A DNA stretch of 27,289 nucleotides from JAAYHV01 sp035268985 (lineage in GTDB: Bacteria > Bacillota > Clostridia > Peptostreptococcales > Anaerovoracaceae). The stretch is taken from contig DATFJV010000047.1 in the NCBI GenBank assembly GCA_035268985.1, positions 1 to 27,289 of the forward strand, written 5' to 3'. The number at the start of each line of letters is the position of its first letter. The stretch's first letter is position 1. Below the pieces are notes generated by a model that was not told the origin of the DNA, did not search any database, and saw nothing but the letters and a program-made list of their open reading frames with translations. Positions 6,024-14,618 of the stretch are shown here, one piece after another. The position numbers and the translations under genes are program-made.

Positions 6024-7315
6024 TTATTCAAACACCCTAATATTTTATTCTTTGCATAATTTGTTTCATAAATCACAGATTCCAAATCCACAGTAAGATA
6101 CTCACCATTTTTATACAATACTCTTCCGTCTACCATGGTGAGAACAATATCTCCTCCCGAAGCGGAATAAACTAAATTATTTGTTAGTTCATGAACTGGT
6201 TGCATATTCGGTTCATTTAAGTCAACTACAATCATATCAGCTTTAAAGCCATCTTTAATTAACCCGCAATCCATTCTGCCTTGACTTATGGCACCAGCTC
6301 TAGTTGCACTGAATAGTACTTGCTTCGGTTTCATAAGCGACGGATCATTATTTTTAATCTTGCCTAATAACGCAAGTGTTTTCATTTCTTCAAAAAAGTT
6401 CAAACTGTTATTACTTGCAACACTATCGGTGCCTAAAGCTACATTAATTCCTTTTTCATATAGCTTTGGAACATTGCATATGCCACTGGCAAGTTTTAAA
6501 TTGCTTATAGGATTACTTGCAACTGTAACATCCTTTTCTTTAAGTATATCCAAGTCCTCATTTATCAGCCATACACAATGGGCGGCAGTAGTTCTGGAAT
6601 CAAATAATCCCAATTGATTAAAATATTGAACAGGACTTTTACCATTATGTCTTTTCATGCACTCAGCAGTTTCAAACTCCGTTTCTGCGATATGGACATG
6701 CATACCTAATCCCATATCTTTTGTATATTCGGAAACAGTTCTTACGGTTTTTTCGTCAGAAGTATATTCGGCATGAATACTATTATCAACTAATATTTTA
6801 TTATTCTTAAAACCATGATACGTAATTGCAGCCTCTTTCATTTCTGTAAATGATTCTAGTTTTTCAGGTTCCTCCCCCGTTGGGTTTACTACAGCTCTTG
6901 AAACATTGCATTTTTCACCTGTTCTAACAATTGCTCTAACCATATCGTCTATGAAATAATACATGTCTGTCGTTGAAACAATTCCAAATTTTATTGATTC
7001 TGCCATTGTAAGCTGAGTCGCCCAATATACTGCTTTTCTATATAATTTATCTTCAAAAGGAAATATTTTATTTGTCAGCCAATCTTTCAAAGGAAGATTT
7101 TCTCCAAAACCTCTCATAAGGCTCATTGCAGAATGACCATGGGCATTATAAAATCCCGGCATTAATAGCTTATTTTTACCATCATAGATTTCACCGTAGT
7201 TTACGCTAGGCTCAATATCCCCAACATAAACTATTTTTTCACCCTTTGTTGCTACATACATATTTTCTTGCACATTGAAATTTTCATTAATTATTGTGAT
7301 ATTTTTAAATAACAT
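6020..7315 (-). CDS. Amidohydrolase of the MTA/SAH deaminase type
   Basis: A 431-residue protein of the AtzA/TrzA branch of the amidohydrolase superfamily. Metal ligands are visible: AHGH (His59, His61), HVHIAET (His plus catalytic Glu), TAAHCVW (His) and LGTDSVASNN (Asp). MSLMRGFGENLPLKDWL, after the first pair, is typical of methylthioadenosine/S-adenosylhomocysteine and related aminoheterocycle deaminases. Exact substrate is inference. The start at 7315 has GGAGG 4 bases upstream; an ATG six codons earlier does not. A full promoter precedes it, so it can be transcribed apart from mfd. In Bacillus and many clostridia spoVT stands between mfd and the flippase; this gene takes its place. Confidence 0.85.
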   Translation of the reverse strand: MLFKNITIINENFNVQENMYVATKGEKIVYVGDIEPSVNYGEIYDGKNKLLMPGFYNAHGHSAMSLMRGFGENLPLKDWLTNKIFPFEDKLYRKAVYWATQLTMAESIKFGIVSTTDMYYFIDDMVRAIVRTGEKCNVSRAVVNPTGEEPEKLESFTEMKEAAITYHGFKNNKILVDNSIHAEYTSDEKTVRTVSEYTKDMGLGMHVHIAETEFETAECMKRHNGKSPVQYFNQLGLFDSRTTAAHCVWLINEDLDILKEKDVTVASNPISNLKLASGICNVPKLYEKGINVALGTDSVASNNSLNFFEEMKTLALLGKIKNNDPSLMKPKQVLFSATRAGAISQGRMDCGLIKDGFKADMIVVDLNEPNMQPVHELTNNLVYSASGGDIVLTMVDGRVLYKNGEYLTVDLESVIYETNYAKNKILGCLNK

Positions 7316-7347
7316 ATTCCCTCCATTTTTCACACGGTTACTTTTGT

Positions 7348-7376
7348 ATTATACACAATGGTTGTCTATATATCAA
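7348..7376 (-). promoter_or_regulatory. Promoter of the amidohydrolase-flippase-mazG section
   Basis: Leftward TTGATA (7376-7371), exactly 17 bases, TATAAT (7353-7348). It begins 5 bp from the mfd stop codon, with no terminator between, so the genes downstream can be driven both by this promoter and by read-through. Confidence 0.8.
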
Positions 7377-7380
7377 GGAA

Positions 7381-10300
7381 TCAGCCACTTTTGTTCTCAT
7401 CTAAAATCTCCATTAATTTAACTAAATTATTGGTTTTTTGTTTAGCACTAGTTTTCAATTTTATCAAAGGTCTATTACCCGCATGTATAAACAAATCTCT
7501 ATCAAAATGTTCTGATGCATTATATAGTGAATAGCCATTAAGTAAATTGTGCTCTCCAAATTTAACTATTATTTCGTTATCCTTCTCTGAAATTCCTTCA
7601 ATTTTCAATTTCTCTGCTAAAGCTCTGATTAATGAAATATCAATCAAATTCATTACTTCCCTAGGTATATCACCAAATCTATCGTTGAATTCATCTATTA
7701 TATCCCATCTATCATCTATGCTGTTTAGCTGAGCTATCTTCTTGTACATTTGTAGCCTCAATGTCTCGTCTTCAATAAAACTTGCCGGAATAACTGCTGG
7801 GATTTTTATTTCCACATTAATGTCTTGTTTCTCATCTTCGTGTATCTCTCCCCTTAATAATTTTACAGCTCTATCAACTTCTTTACAGTAAAGCTCATAA
7901 CCAAGATTTGTCATATGTCCATGCTGCTGGGATCCTAGCACGTTGCCAGCGCCTCTTATTTCCATGTCGCGCATAGCTATTTTAAATCCTGCTCCAAATT
8001 CTGTAAATTCCCTAATTGCTTTAAGTCTTTTTTCTGATACTTCACTTAGCACTTTATTATTATCATACATTAGGTATGTATATGCAATTCTATTAGATCG
8101 TCCAACCCTTCCTCTTAATTGATATAATTGGGATAATCCAAACCTATCAGCATTTAAAATAACCATAGTATTAGCATTTGGTATATCAATTCCTGATTCT
8201 ACAATTGTAGTTGCAATTAATATATCAACCTCACCTTCAACAAATCTAATCATTATATTTTCCAATGCTTTTTCTCCCATTTGGCCATGACCTACTGCTA
8301 CATTTGCATCTGGTACAAGTTTTGATATTCTTTCACTAATTCTATCTATATCCCTAACCTTATTGTAAACTATAAATACTTGTCCCTCTCTATTAAGTTC
8401 CCTATCTATAATTTCTTTTAATAAGTTATCATCAAATGGTGTTACATATGTTTGGACTGGGTATCTATCTTCTGGAGGTTCTTCCAATACGCTCATATCC
8501 CTTATTCCCGTCAATGACATGTTTAATGTTCTCGGTATAGGTGTTGCTGATAGAGTCAAAACATCAACATCTTTTTTTAATTCCTTGATTTTTTCTTTGT
8601 GTTTAACACCAAATCTTTGCTCTTCATCAATAACTAAAAGACCTAAATCTTTAAATTTAACATCTTTTGAAATAAGGCGATGGGTACCTATAATTAAATC
8701 CACTTCACCTTTATTCAATTTTTTAATTATTTCTTCTTGCTCGCGATTGCTCTTGAATCTAGAAAGCATTTCAACCTTGAAAGGAAATTTTTCAAATCTT
8801 TCTTTTAAAGAGTAGTAATGTTGATTAACTAATATCGTAGTAGGAGCTAATATTGCAGCTTGTTTGCCATTATCCAAACATTTAAATACAGCTCTTGCAG
8901 CTACTTCGGTTTTCCCATAGCCCACGTCCCCACAAAGAAGCCTGTCCATGGCCATTGGTTTTTCCATGTCTTTTTTTATTTCTTCAGTGGATCTTAATTG
9001 GTCATCAGTTTCCTCGTACGGAAAACCTTCCTCAAACTCCTTTTGCCATACTGAATCTTTCTCAAAAGAAACTCCACCTTTTAATTCTCTTTCTGCGTAT
9101 AGCTTTATTAAATCTTCAGCAATGTCCATAATTGCTTCTTTTGCTTTAGCTTTAGTTTTTTGCCATTCAGTGCCAGAAAGTCTGGATAACTTAGGCGAAA
9201 AACCTTCGCTTCCCACATATTTTTGGATAATATCCATTTGTTCTGTAGGTATGTATAGAGTATCAGTTCCTGAGTAACGTATTTTAAGGTAGTCTTTTAC
9301 TTCTCCTTCTATAGCAAGAGTTTCAATCCCCATAAATTTACCTATGCCATGGTTTTCATGAACAATATAATCACCTTTATTTAAGTCAGAAAATAACTTT
9401 ATGGCACTTTTTTTATCCTTCTTTACGCTTTTTTTCTTTTTTTTATGTGCTTGAAAAATATCATTATCAGATATATAGCAAACCTTTTCATCAGGAAAAA
9501 TCATCCCTTTAGAAAGGTTTCCTTCTTCAAACAATATATTACCAATTATACCTTGGTCGTACAAATATTCCTTTATTTGGTTTAGTCTTGCTTTCTCACT
9601 GGCTAATATATGTACTAGATATCCCTTTTTTAAATACTTATTCACCTCATCCTTAAAAATCGTCAAATTACCCATAAATGATATCATTTGTTGAGATTTG
9701 ATATTTTTTATATCGTCAAGTTTCTCAATACCATTTATTTTTTCTGGAAATGGTGTGAATATAATACAATCATTATCATATACCTTAAAATAGTCTTTTT
9801 CTGTTGTAAATCTACCCATATCCTTGGGAATTACTTGTCCTCTTTCTAAAAGTGTTTCAAAATCATTTTGATCTTCCTTTTTCTTGAGATTCAGTACTTC
9901 CATAATTCTAGCAGGGTCATCAATTAAAACAATACCATCACCCATGTAATCCCATATATAGCTAACTTCTTTTGTGAAGTAATCCACATAATCAAGATAA
10001 ATCTGAGGATTGTCTTTGCCCTCCATTGTTTCAATTATTCTTCCCAACGATATATTTAAATCATGCTTATTCCCTGACTTTTCAATATATCTTTGATAAT
10101 TTCTTTTTATTTTCTTAATAACCCTATTTATATCATCATCTTTAGGTAAAATGTGCATAACTGGGCTAGCAAAGAAGTGTTCCATATTCTCAATGGCTCT
10201 TTGATTTTGAACATCGAAGGTTTTTATTGAATCTACTACAGTATCAAACAAATCTATTCTTATGGGATTGTCATAGTCAGGTGGAAACAAATCGATTATT

Positions 10301-10764
10301 TCTCCCCTAATTGAAAACTCACCTTTTTTGAATACTTGTCTGCTTCTCTCATATCCCATACCAATCAATTTACTAGATAATATTTCAATATTAACTTCAT
10401 CGTTAATGGAATAATTTAATATACTATTTATAAATTTTTCTTTTTGAGGAAGTCTTTTAATTGCGGATCTTATAGGAACTATAAGAACTATTCCTTTATC
10501 ATTTAAAAGCTCAGACATACCTTGAATTTGTTTTAGTAGAAATTCCCTATCTTTCGCAAAGTAAGTTATTAATGTTTCTTCATTTTCTGGCAATACAATT
10601 ATTTTTTTATCTACAAAAAAGGCAAGATCCTCTTTGAGTCTCTTTGCCCTTAAACTTGACGAAACTATAAATATTGCATTTTTTTTGCCGCTTATATATT
10701 CTGCAGCTATTGGAGCAACTCTGTTATCCGAAACTCCAGAAACATTTATTAATGAATTATTCAT
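7381..10764 (-). CDS. mfd: Mfd, transcription-repair coupling factor
   Basis: A full-length 1127-residue protein. The N-terminal third is the UvrB-like, UvrA-binding module. Near residue 468 comes the RNA-polymerase-interacting domain (GDYIVHENHGIGKFMGIE). The translocase has Walker A GDVGYGKTEVA near 611, Walker B DEEQRFG near 715, LSATPIPRTLNMSL, and QLRGRVGRSNR near 885, followed by the TRCF C-terminal domain. Mfd removes stalled RNA polymerase and recruits UvrA. The ATG lies inside the last codons of pth (8-base overlap) with AGAGGT upstream. The order prs-pth-mfd is conserved, but ctc and fin found in Bacillus are missing. Confidence 0.98.
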   Translation of the reverse strand: MNNSLINVSGVSDNRVAPIAAEYISGKKNAIFIVSSSLRAKRLKEDLAFFVDKKIIVLPENEETLITYFAKDREFLLKQIQGMSELLNDKGIVLIVPIRSAIKRLPQKEKFINSILNYSINDEVNIEILSSKLIGMGYERSRQVFKKGEFSIRGEIIDLFPPDYDNPIRIDLFDTVVDSIKTFDVQNQRAIENMEHFFASPVMHILPKDDDINRVIKKIKRNYQRYIEKSGNKHDLNISLGRIIETMEGKDNPQIYLDYVDYFTKEVSYIWDYMGDGIVLIDDPARIMEVLNLKKKEDQNDFETLLERGQVIPKDMGRFTTEKDYFKVYDNDCIIFTPFPEKINGIEKLDDIKNIKSQQMISFMGNLTIFKDEVNKYLKKGYLVHILASEKARLNQIKEYLYDQGIIGNILFEEGNLSKGMIFPDEKVCYISDNDIFQAHKKKKKSVKKDKKSAIKLFSDLNKGDYIVHENHGIGKFMGIETLAIEGEVKDYLKIRYSGTDTLYIPTEQMDIIQKYVGSEGFSPKLSRLSGTEWQKTKAKAKEAIMDIAEDLIKLYAERELKGGVSFEKDSVWQKEFEEGFPYEETDDQLRSTEEIKKDMEKPMAMDRLLCGDVGYGKTEVAARAVFKCLDNGKQAAILAPTTILVNQHYYSLKERFEKFPFKVEMLSRFKSNREQEEIIKKLNKGEVDLIIGTHRLISKDVKFKDLGLLVIDEEQRFGVKHKEKIKELKKDVDVLTLSATPIPRTLNMSLTGIRDMSVLEEPPEDRYPVQTYVTPFDDNLLKEIIDRELNREGQVFIVYNKVRDIDRISERISKLVPDANVAVGHGQMGEKALENIMIRFVEGEVDILIATTIVESGIDIPNANTMVILNADRFGLSQLYQLRGRVGRSNRIAYTYLMYDNNKVLSEVSEKRLKAIREFTEFGAGFKIAMRDMEIRGAGNVLGSQQHGHMTNLGYELYCKEVDRAVKLLRGEIHEDEKQDINVEIKIPAVIPASFIEDETLRLQMYKKIAQLNSIDDRWDIIDEFNDRFGDIPREVMNLIDISLIRALAEKLKIEGISEKDNEIIVKFGEHNLLNGYSLYNASEHFDRDLFIHAGNRPLIKLKTSAKQKTNNLVKLMEILDENKSG

Positions 10765-11335
10765 CTACTACCTCTTTTTTAGTATTAAATCTATTCATCG
10801 CCAAGTCCAAACCATAATTAATAATCGAAACTATTCCATCGCAAGCATTATTAACTGCAATTTTTAATGGTTCTTTTTCTTTTTCAGTTATTTTTCCTGT
10901 AACATATTTCATCAGAGGAATATTTTCAGACTTACCTATACCCATTCGGATTCTAGGGAATCTATCACTGTTTAGCTGATATATTATTGATTTCATACCA
11001 TTATGCGTGCCCGCACTGCCAAATTTTCTAATTCTAATATCCCCTATATCCGTGTCGATATCATCATATACCACTATTAAATCATCTATGCCAATCTTAT
11101 AAAAATTAACAATATCTCTAACCGCTTCTCCACTTAAATTCATATACGTTTGAGGTTTTACCAATAAAACCTTTTCTCCATCTATATTCCCTTCACCTAT
11201 TAATGATCTGAATTTAATTTTATTTATATTAATAGAATATTGACTAGCTAAGTGGTCAACAACTATAAATCCCATATTATGTCTTGTAAACTCATATTTC
11301 TTGCCTGGATTACCAAGCCCAATTATTATCTTCAT
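10757..11335 (-). CDS. pth: Pth, peptidyl-tRNA hydrolase
   Basis: A 192-residue enzyme that releases peptides from peptidyl-tRNA dropped from the ribosome. It opens MKIIIGLGNPGKKYEFTRHN, with the catalytic His19 and neighbouring Asn20, then NMGF, VVYDDIDTDIGDIRIR with the catalytic Asp, and GSAGTHNGMKSI. The start at 11335 follows GAGGG; the open frame is longer by 17 codons, but those are not part of the family and lie in a prs-pth gap containing a hairpin. It overlaps mfd by 8 bases. Confidence 0.97.
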   Translation of the reverse strand: MKIIIGLGNPGKKYEFTRHNMGFIVVDHLASQYSININKIKFRSLIGEGNIDGEKVLLVKPQTYMNLSGEAVRDIVNFYKIGIDDLIVVYDDIDTDIGDIRIRKFGSAGTHNGMKSIIYQLNSDRFPRIRMGIGKSENIPLMKYVTGKITEKEKEPLKIAVNNACDGIVSIINYGLDLAMNRFNTKKEVVDE

Positions 11336-11353
11336 AACACCCTCAAATATCAA

Positions 11354-11376
11354 TAGCGAACCCATAGGATTCGCTA
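11354..11376 (-). repeat. Hairpin in the prs-pth gap
   Basis: TAGCGAA and TTCGCTA form a perfect 7-bp stem with a 9-base loop, about 18 bases upstream of the pth start codon and close to its ribosome site. There is no T run. It may stabilise or process the operon mRNA. Confidence 0.4.
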
Positions 11377-11391
11377 CAATAATCAAATTAT

Positions 11392-12351
11392 TTACTGTAC
11401 AATATCAAATAGCTTACTTATAGAGCCGTTTGTATTTATTCTCATCATAGCCTCTGCAAATAAAGGAGCTACTGAAAGCATTTTTACCCTATCTAATTCC
11501 TTTTCTTCTCCCAAAGGTACGGTATTTAAAATGACCAATTCTTCAATCACACTGGCATTTATTCTATCCACTGCTGGTCCCGATAATACTCCATGTGTAG
11601 CACAAGCATATACAGTTTTAGCCCCCAATTGTCTCAGCGCCATTGCAGCATTTGTTAACGTTCCTGCTGTGTCAATCATATCATCAATTATAATGCAATT
11701 TTTCCCCTCAATTTCACCGATGATATTCATTACTTCAGATTTATTTGCCTCTTGCCTTCTTTTATCAACTATAGCAATTGGGCAATCAAGTCTTTCTGCC
11801 ATATTCCTTGCTCTCGCTACACTGCCATGGTCTGGAGATACAATTACTACGTTTTCTAATTTCTTTTCTTTAAAATACTTGGTTAAAATTGGTAAACCAA
11901 TTAGATGGTCAACGGGAATATCGAAATATCCTTGAATCTGATTAGCATGTAAATCCATACTTACTACTCTGTCTGCACCTGCTGCAGTAATCAAATTAGC
12001 AACTAATTTAGCTGTTATTGGATCTCTGGCTTTTGCTTTCCTGTCTTGTCTCGCATAACCATAATATGGGATAACTGCATTTATTCTACCAGCTGAAGCC
12101 CTCTTTAAAGCATCTATCATGATTAAAAGTTCCATAAGGTTATCATTCACAGGACTGCAAGTAGATTGAACAATATACACATCCTTACCTCTAACAGAAT
12201 CCCAAATATTAACTGATATTTCTCCATCACTAAATTTGGTTACAGTGGACCTTCCTAAGCTCGTTCCTAAACGCTCTGCTATTTCCATTGCTAATTCCAC
12301 ATGCGCATTACATGCAAAAACTTTGTAGTCAGAGTATACTCCATTGTTCAT
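11392..12351 (-). CDS. prs: Prs, ribose-phosphate pyrophosphokinase
   Basis: A 319-residue PRPP synthase, the normal length for the class I enzyme. Recognisable parts are TKFSDGEISVNI, the ATP segment YGYARQDRKAKARDPI, DLHANQIQGYFDIPVDHL, VSPDHGSVARAR and the PRPP loop IIDDMIDTAGTL. It makes PRPP for purine, pyrimidine, histidine and tryptophan synthesis; PRPP is also the effector of PurR, encoded about 2.3 kb away. The start at 12351 is preceded by GAGGG at 7 bases; an upstream ATG seven codons earlier lacks a site. Confidence 0.98.
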   Translation of the reverse strand: MNNGVYSDYKVFACNAHVELAMEIAERLGTSLGRSTVTKFSDGEISVNIWDSVRGKDVYIVQSTCSPVNDNLMELLIMIDALKRASAGRINAVIPYYGYARQDRKAKARDPITAKLVANLITAAGADRVVSMDLHANQIQGYFDIPVDHLIGLPILTKYFKEKKLENVVIVSPDHGSVARARNMAERLDCPIAIVDKRRQEANKSEVMNIIGEIEGKNCIIIDDMIDTAGTLTNAAMALRQLGAKTVYACATHGVLSGPAVDRINASVIEELVILNTVPLGEEKELDRVKMLSVAPLFAEAMMRINTNGSISKLFDIVQ

Positions 12352-12386
12352 TTGTTTTCCCTCGTCTTTCATTTACTCTAATTTAA

Positions 12387-13085
12387 CTATAAATCCTTTT
12401 TCAATATCTTTCTTTTCTTGACCCAATTTTTCTTTATAGTTTGTTTACATCTTCCTATACATAATGAATCATCCGGAACATCCTCGGTGATTGTTGTTCC
12501 AGCTGCAACATATGACCCTTCTCCAATATTTACCGGTGAAATAAAATTGCTATTGCATCCAATAAACGAATTGTCCCCAACATAAGATCTGTATTTTTTA
12601 GACCCGTCATAATTAACAAATACGACACCGCACCCAAAATTTACGTTTTCTCCAACATCAGCATCACCAATATATGTTAAGTGTGATGATTTACTGCCAT
12701 TTCCTATTACAGAATTTTTAACTTCCACAAAATCACCTATTTTACATTTTTCACCTATTTCACTACCCGGTCTAATGTATGCAAACGGCCCTATATTTGT
12801 GTTCTTTCCAACTTTGCTATCGATTATATATGAAGTCTGTACATTGGCACTTTCTCCTATTTCCGAATTTAAAATATATGATCCTTGTCCAATAAATGCA
12901 TTTCTTCTAATTATGGTTTTACCCTTTATAGTAACACCTTGACATATTACTGCACCTTCTTCAATAATAGCAGTATCCTCTATATATGCATTATCAATAT
13001 CAACAAAATTCACTCCATTTTCCATGTGAGCGATATTAAGATTTCTTCTTTCCTTGCTTATTTTCTCATATTCTTTTAGGTTCAT
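12387..13085 (-). CDS. glmU: GlmU-type acetyltransferase, left-handed beta-helix domain only
   Basis: A 232-residue protein equivalent to only the C-terminal half of GlmU (usual length about 455). Hexapeptide repeats run through residues 35-205. Catalytic and substrate residues are all in place: Arg105, Lys123, His135, Tyr138 and Asn158, each exactly 228 less than Arg333, Lys351, His363, Tyr366 and Asn386 of E. coli GlmU. It should acetylate glucosamine-1-phosphate. The uridylyltransferase domain is missing, and there is no upstream remnant because the ATG overlaps the murC stop as TAATG, with GGAG 8 bases before. The gene therefore looks designed rather than decayed. The second activity must come from another protein, or this enzyme has another role. 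Confidence 0.88.
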   Translation of the reverse strand: MNLKEYEKISKERRNLNIAHMENGVNFVDIDNAYIEDTAIIEEGAVICQGVTIKGKTIIRRNAFIGQGSYILNSEIGESANVQTSYIIDSKVGKNTNIGPFAYIRPGSEIGEKCKIGDFVEVKNSVIGNGSKSSHLTYIGDADVGENVNFGCGVVFVNYDGSKKYRSYVGDNSFIGCNSNFISPVNIGEGSYVAAGTTITEDVPDDSLCIGRCKQTIKKNWVKKRKILKKDL

Positions 13086-14464
13086 TATTCCATCTCCAAA
13101 ATTTTTTCACCAATCTTATATACATCCCCTGCTCCCATTGTTAATACTAAGTCACCTTCATCAGCATCATTATATATCATATTAGCTATTTCTTCAAAGT
13201 CATTAACATATTTAACGTCTTTTTTGGGATATTTTTCTTTTATTTTCTTTACCAAGGTTTCAGATGTAATATTATATATGTTCTTTTCTCTAGCTGCATA
13301 AATATCAGGAATAATTAATGTATCGGTACCATCAAACGCTTCTGCAAAGTCTTCTAAAAGTGCCATCGTCCTAGTAAATGTATGGGGCTGGAAAATACAC
13401 CACAATTTGTTATGCTTAATATTTTTTATAGCACTTAACGTTGCCTTAATCTCCGTTGGATGGTGAGCATAATCATCAACTATCGTAAAGCCCTTATTAC
13501 TTATTCCTCTCACATCAAACCTTCTATGTGTTCCTTTGAATTCTTTTAGAGTTTCAGATATTATTTGCCTATCAACACCAAAATAGTCACATGTTGCATA
13601 AGCAGCCATAGCATTTAGAATATTATGTTCTCCTGGTACATTTAGCTTTAATCTTATATGGAATTCCCCATGCTTATACAAATCAAATTCAGACATTCCA
13701 AAATCATCAAAAATTATATTTTTAGCATAATAATCACATTCAGTCCCATATCCATAGGTTATTTTATTATTTTTATCACTTATAGCTTCTGTAACAAAGG
13801 GATTTGCACTATATGCTATTATTACACCATCTTCTCTTACTTTATCCGTGAAACTTTTAAATGAATTGACTATATGATCCATGTCCTTAAAATAGTCCAA
13901 ATGATCTGAATCAATATTTAATATAACTCCTACTTTTGGTCTTAAACATAAAAATGAGTCCATATATTCGCAAGCTTCTGTCACAAAATATGGGCCACTA
14001 CCGACTTCTACATTACCTTTAATTTCATTTAATTCTCCACCAACTAATATGGTAGGATTAAATCTAGCTTTTCTAATAATCAATGAAACCATAGATGTTG
14101 TTGTTGTTTTACCATGAGTTCCACAAATTGCTACGCTATTATCATATTCGTCCATTAGGCATCCTAAAATTTCAGCTCTAGATTTTATAGGTAATCCTTT
14201 TTCCTTGGCTCTCACGATTTCTGGGTTCTCAGAATAAACAGCAGAAGAATAAATTAATATTTCTGCCTTCTCGATATTTTCAGCCTTATGACCATAATGA
14301 ATTACTGCTCCAAGTTTTTCTAAATGACTTGTTATGTTTGATTCTTTAATATCTGAACCGGATACACTATATCCACGACTTATTAGTATTTCTGCTATAG
14401 CTGATAGGCCTATTCCGCCTATTCCTATACAATGTACATTTTTTATCTTTGACAATTCTGCCAT
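13085..14464 (-). CDS. murC: MurC, UDP-N-acetylmuramate--L-alanine ligase
   Basis: A 459-residue Mur ligase that adds L-alanine to UDP-MurNAc in the cytoplasm. It starts with the UDP-binding HCIGIGGIGLSAIAEIL, then the ATP loop GTHGKTTTTSM near residue 115, TEACEYMDSF, NIDSDHLDYF, EHNILNAMAA, the segment GTHRRFDVRG and DDYAHHPTEI, all as in the family. The start at 14464 has GGAGGTG 5 bases upstream. It leads the leftward housekeeping operon and is divergent from purR. Confidence 0.98.
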   Translation of the reverse strand: MAELSKIKNVHCIGIGGIGLSAIAEILISRGYSVSGSDIKESNITSHLEKLGAVIHYGHKAENIEKAEILIYSSAVYSENPEIVRAKEKGLPIKSRAEILGCLMDEYDNSVAICGTHGKTTTTSMVSLIIRKARFNPTILVGGELNEIKGNVEVGSGPYFVTEACEYMDSFLCLRPKVGVILNIDSDHLDYFKDMDHIVNSFKSFTDKVREDGVIIAYSANPFVTEAISDKNNKITYGYGTECDYYAKNIIFDDFGMSEFDLYKHGEFHIRLKLNVPGEHNILNAMAAYATCDYFGVDRQIISETLKEFKGTHRRFDVRGISNKGFTIVDDYAHHPTEIKATLSAIKNIKHNKLWCIFQPHTFTRTMALLEDFAEAFDGTDTLIIPDIYAAREKNIYNITSETLVKKIKEKYPKKDVKYVNDFEEIANMIYNDADEGDLVLTMGAGDVYKIGEKILEME

Positions 14465-14507
14465 CGATACACCTCCAATATTTAATGTCCAAAAAACAGA
14501 CATAGAT

Positions 14508-14516
14508 ATTATAACA
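14508..14516 (-). promoter_or_regulatory. Extended -10 promoter for the murC operon
   Basis: Leftward TGTTATAAT: a perfect TATAAT (14513-14508) with a TG extension. No good -35 is found at the right distance. It is the only sensible promoter in the murC-purR gap on this strand and would serve the long murC-to-mfd transcript. Confidence 0.55.
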
Positions 14517-14572
14517 TAAATTTAAATATTTTCTAGTTTAAATTTAACATAAATTGATTTTTTTTACGATTG

Positions 14573-14601
14573 TTGACTTTTTACAATAAAAACAATAATA
14601 T
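14573..14601 (+). promoter_or_regulatory. Promoter of purR
   Basis: TTGACT (14573-14578), 17 bases, TAATAT (14596-14601). Transcription should begin around 14607-14609, at the AGGAGG ribosome site (14608-14613), so the 5' leader would be only about 11 bases. No PurBox-like CGAA repeat is seen. Confidence 0.7.
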
Positions 14602-14618
14602 GTCATTAGGAGGTTGCT

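Noticed and set aside
8519..9277. Several overlapping open frames antisense to mfd
   Set aside because: They are antisense to conserved Mfd translocase motifs and lack ribosome sites or recognisable domains.
12387..13085. GlmU-like gene as a frameshifted or truncated pseudogene
   Set aside because: Upstream is intact murC with a TAATG overlap, no uridylyltransferase remnant exists in any frame, and the active-site residues are complete.
14465..14618. PurBox operator in the murC-purR gap
   Set aside because: I looked for the CGAA-containing inverted repeats of Bacillus PurR and found none.
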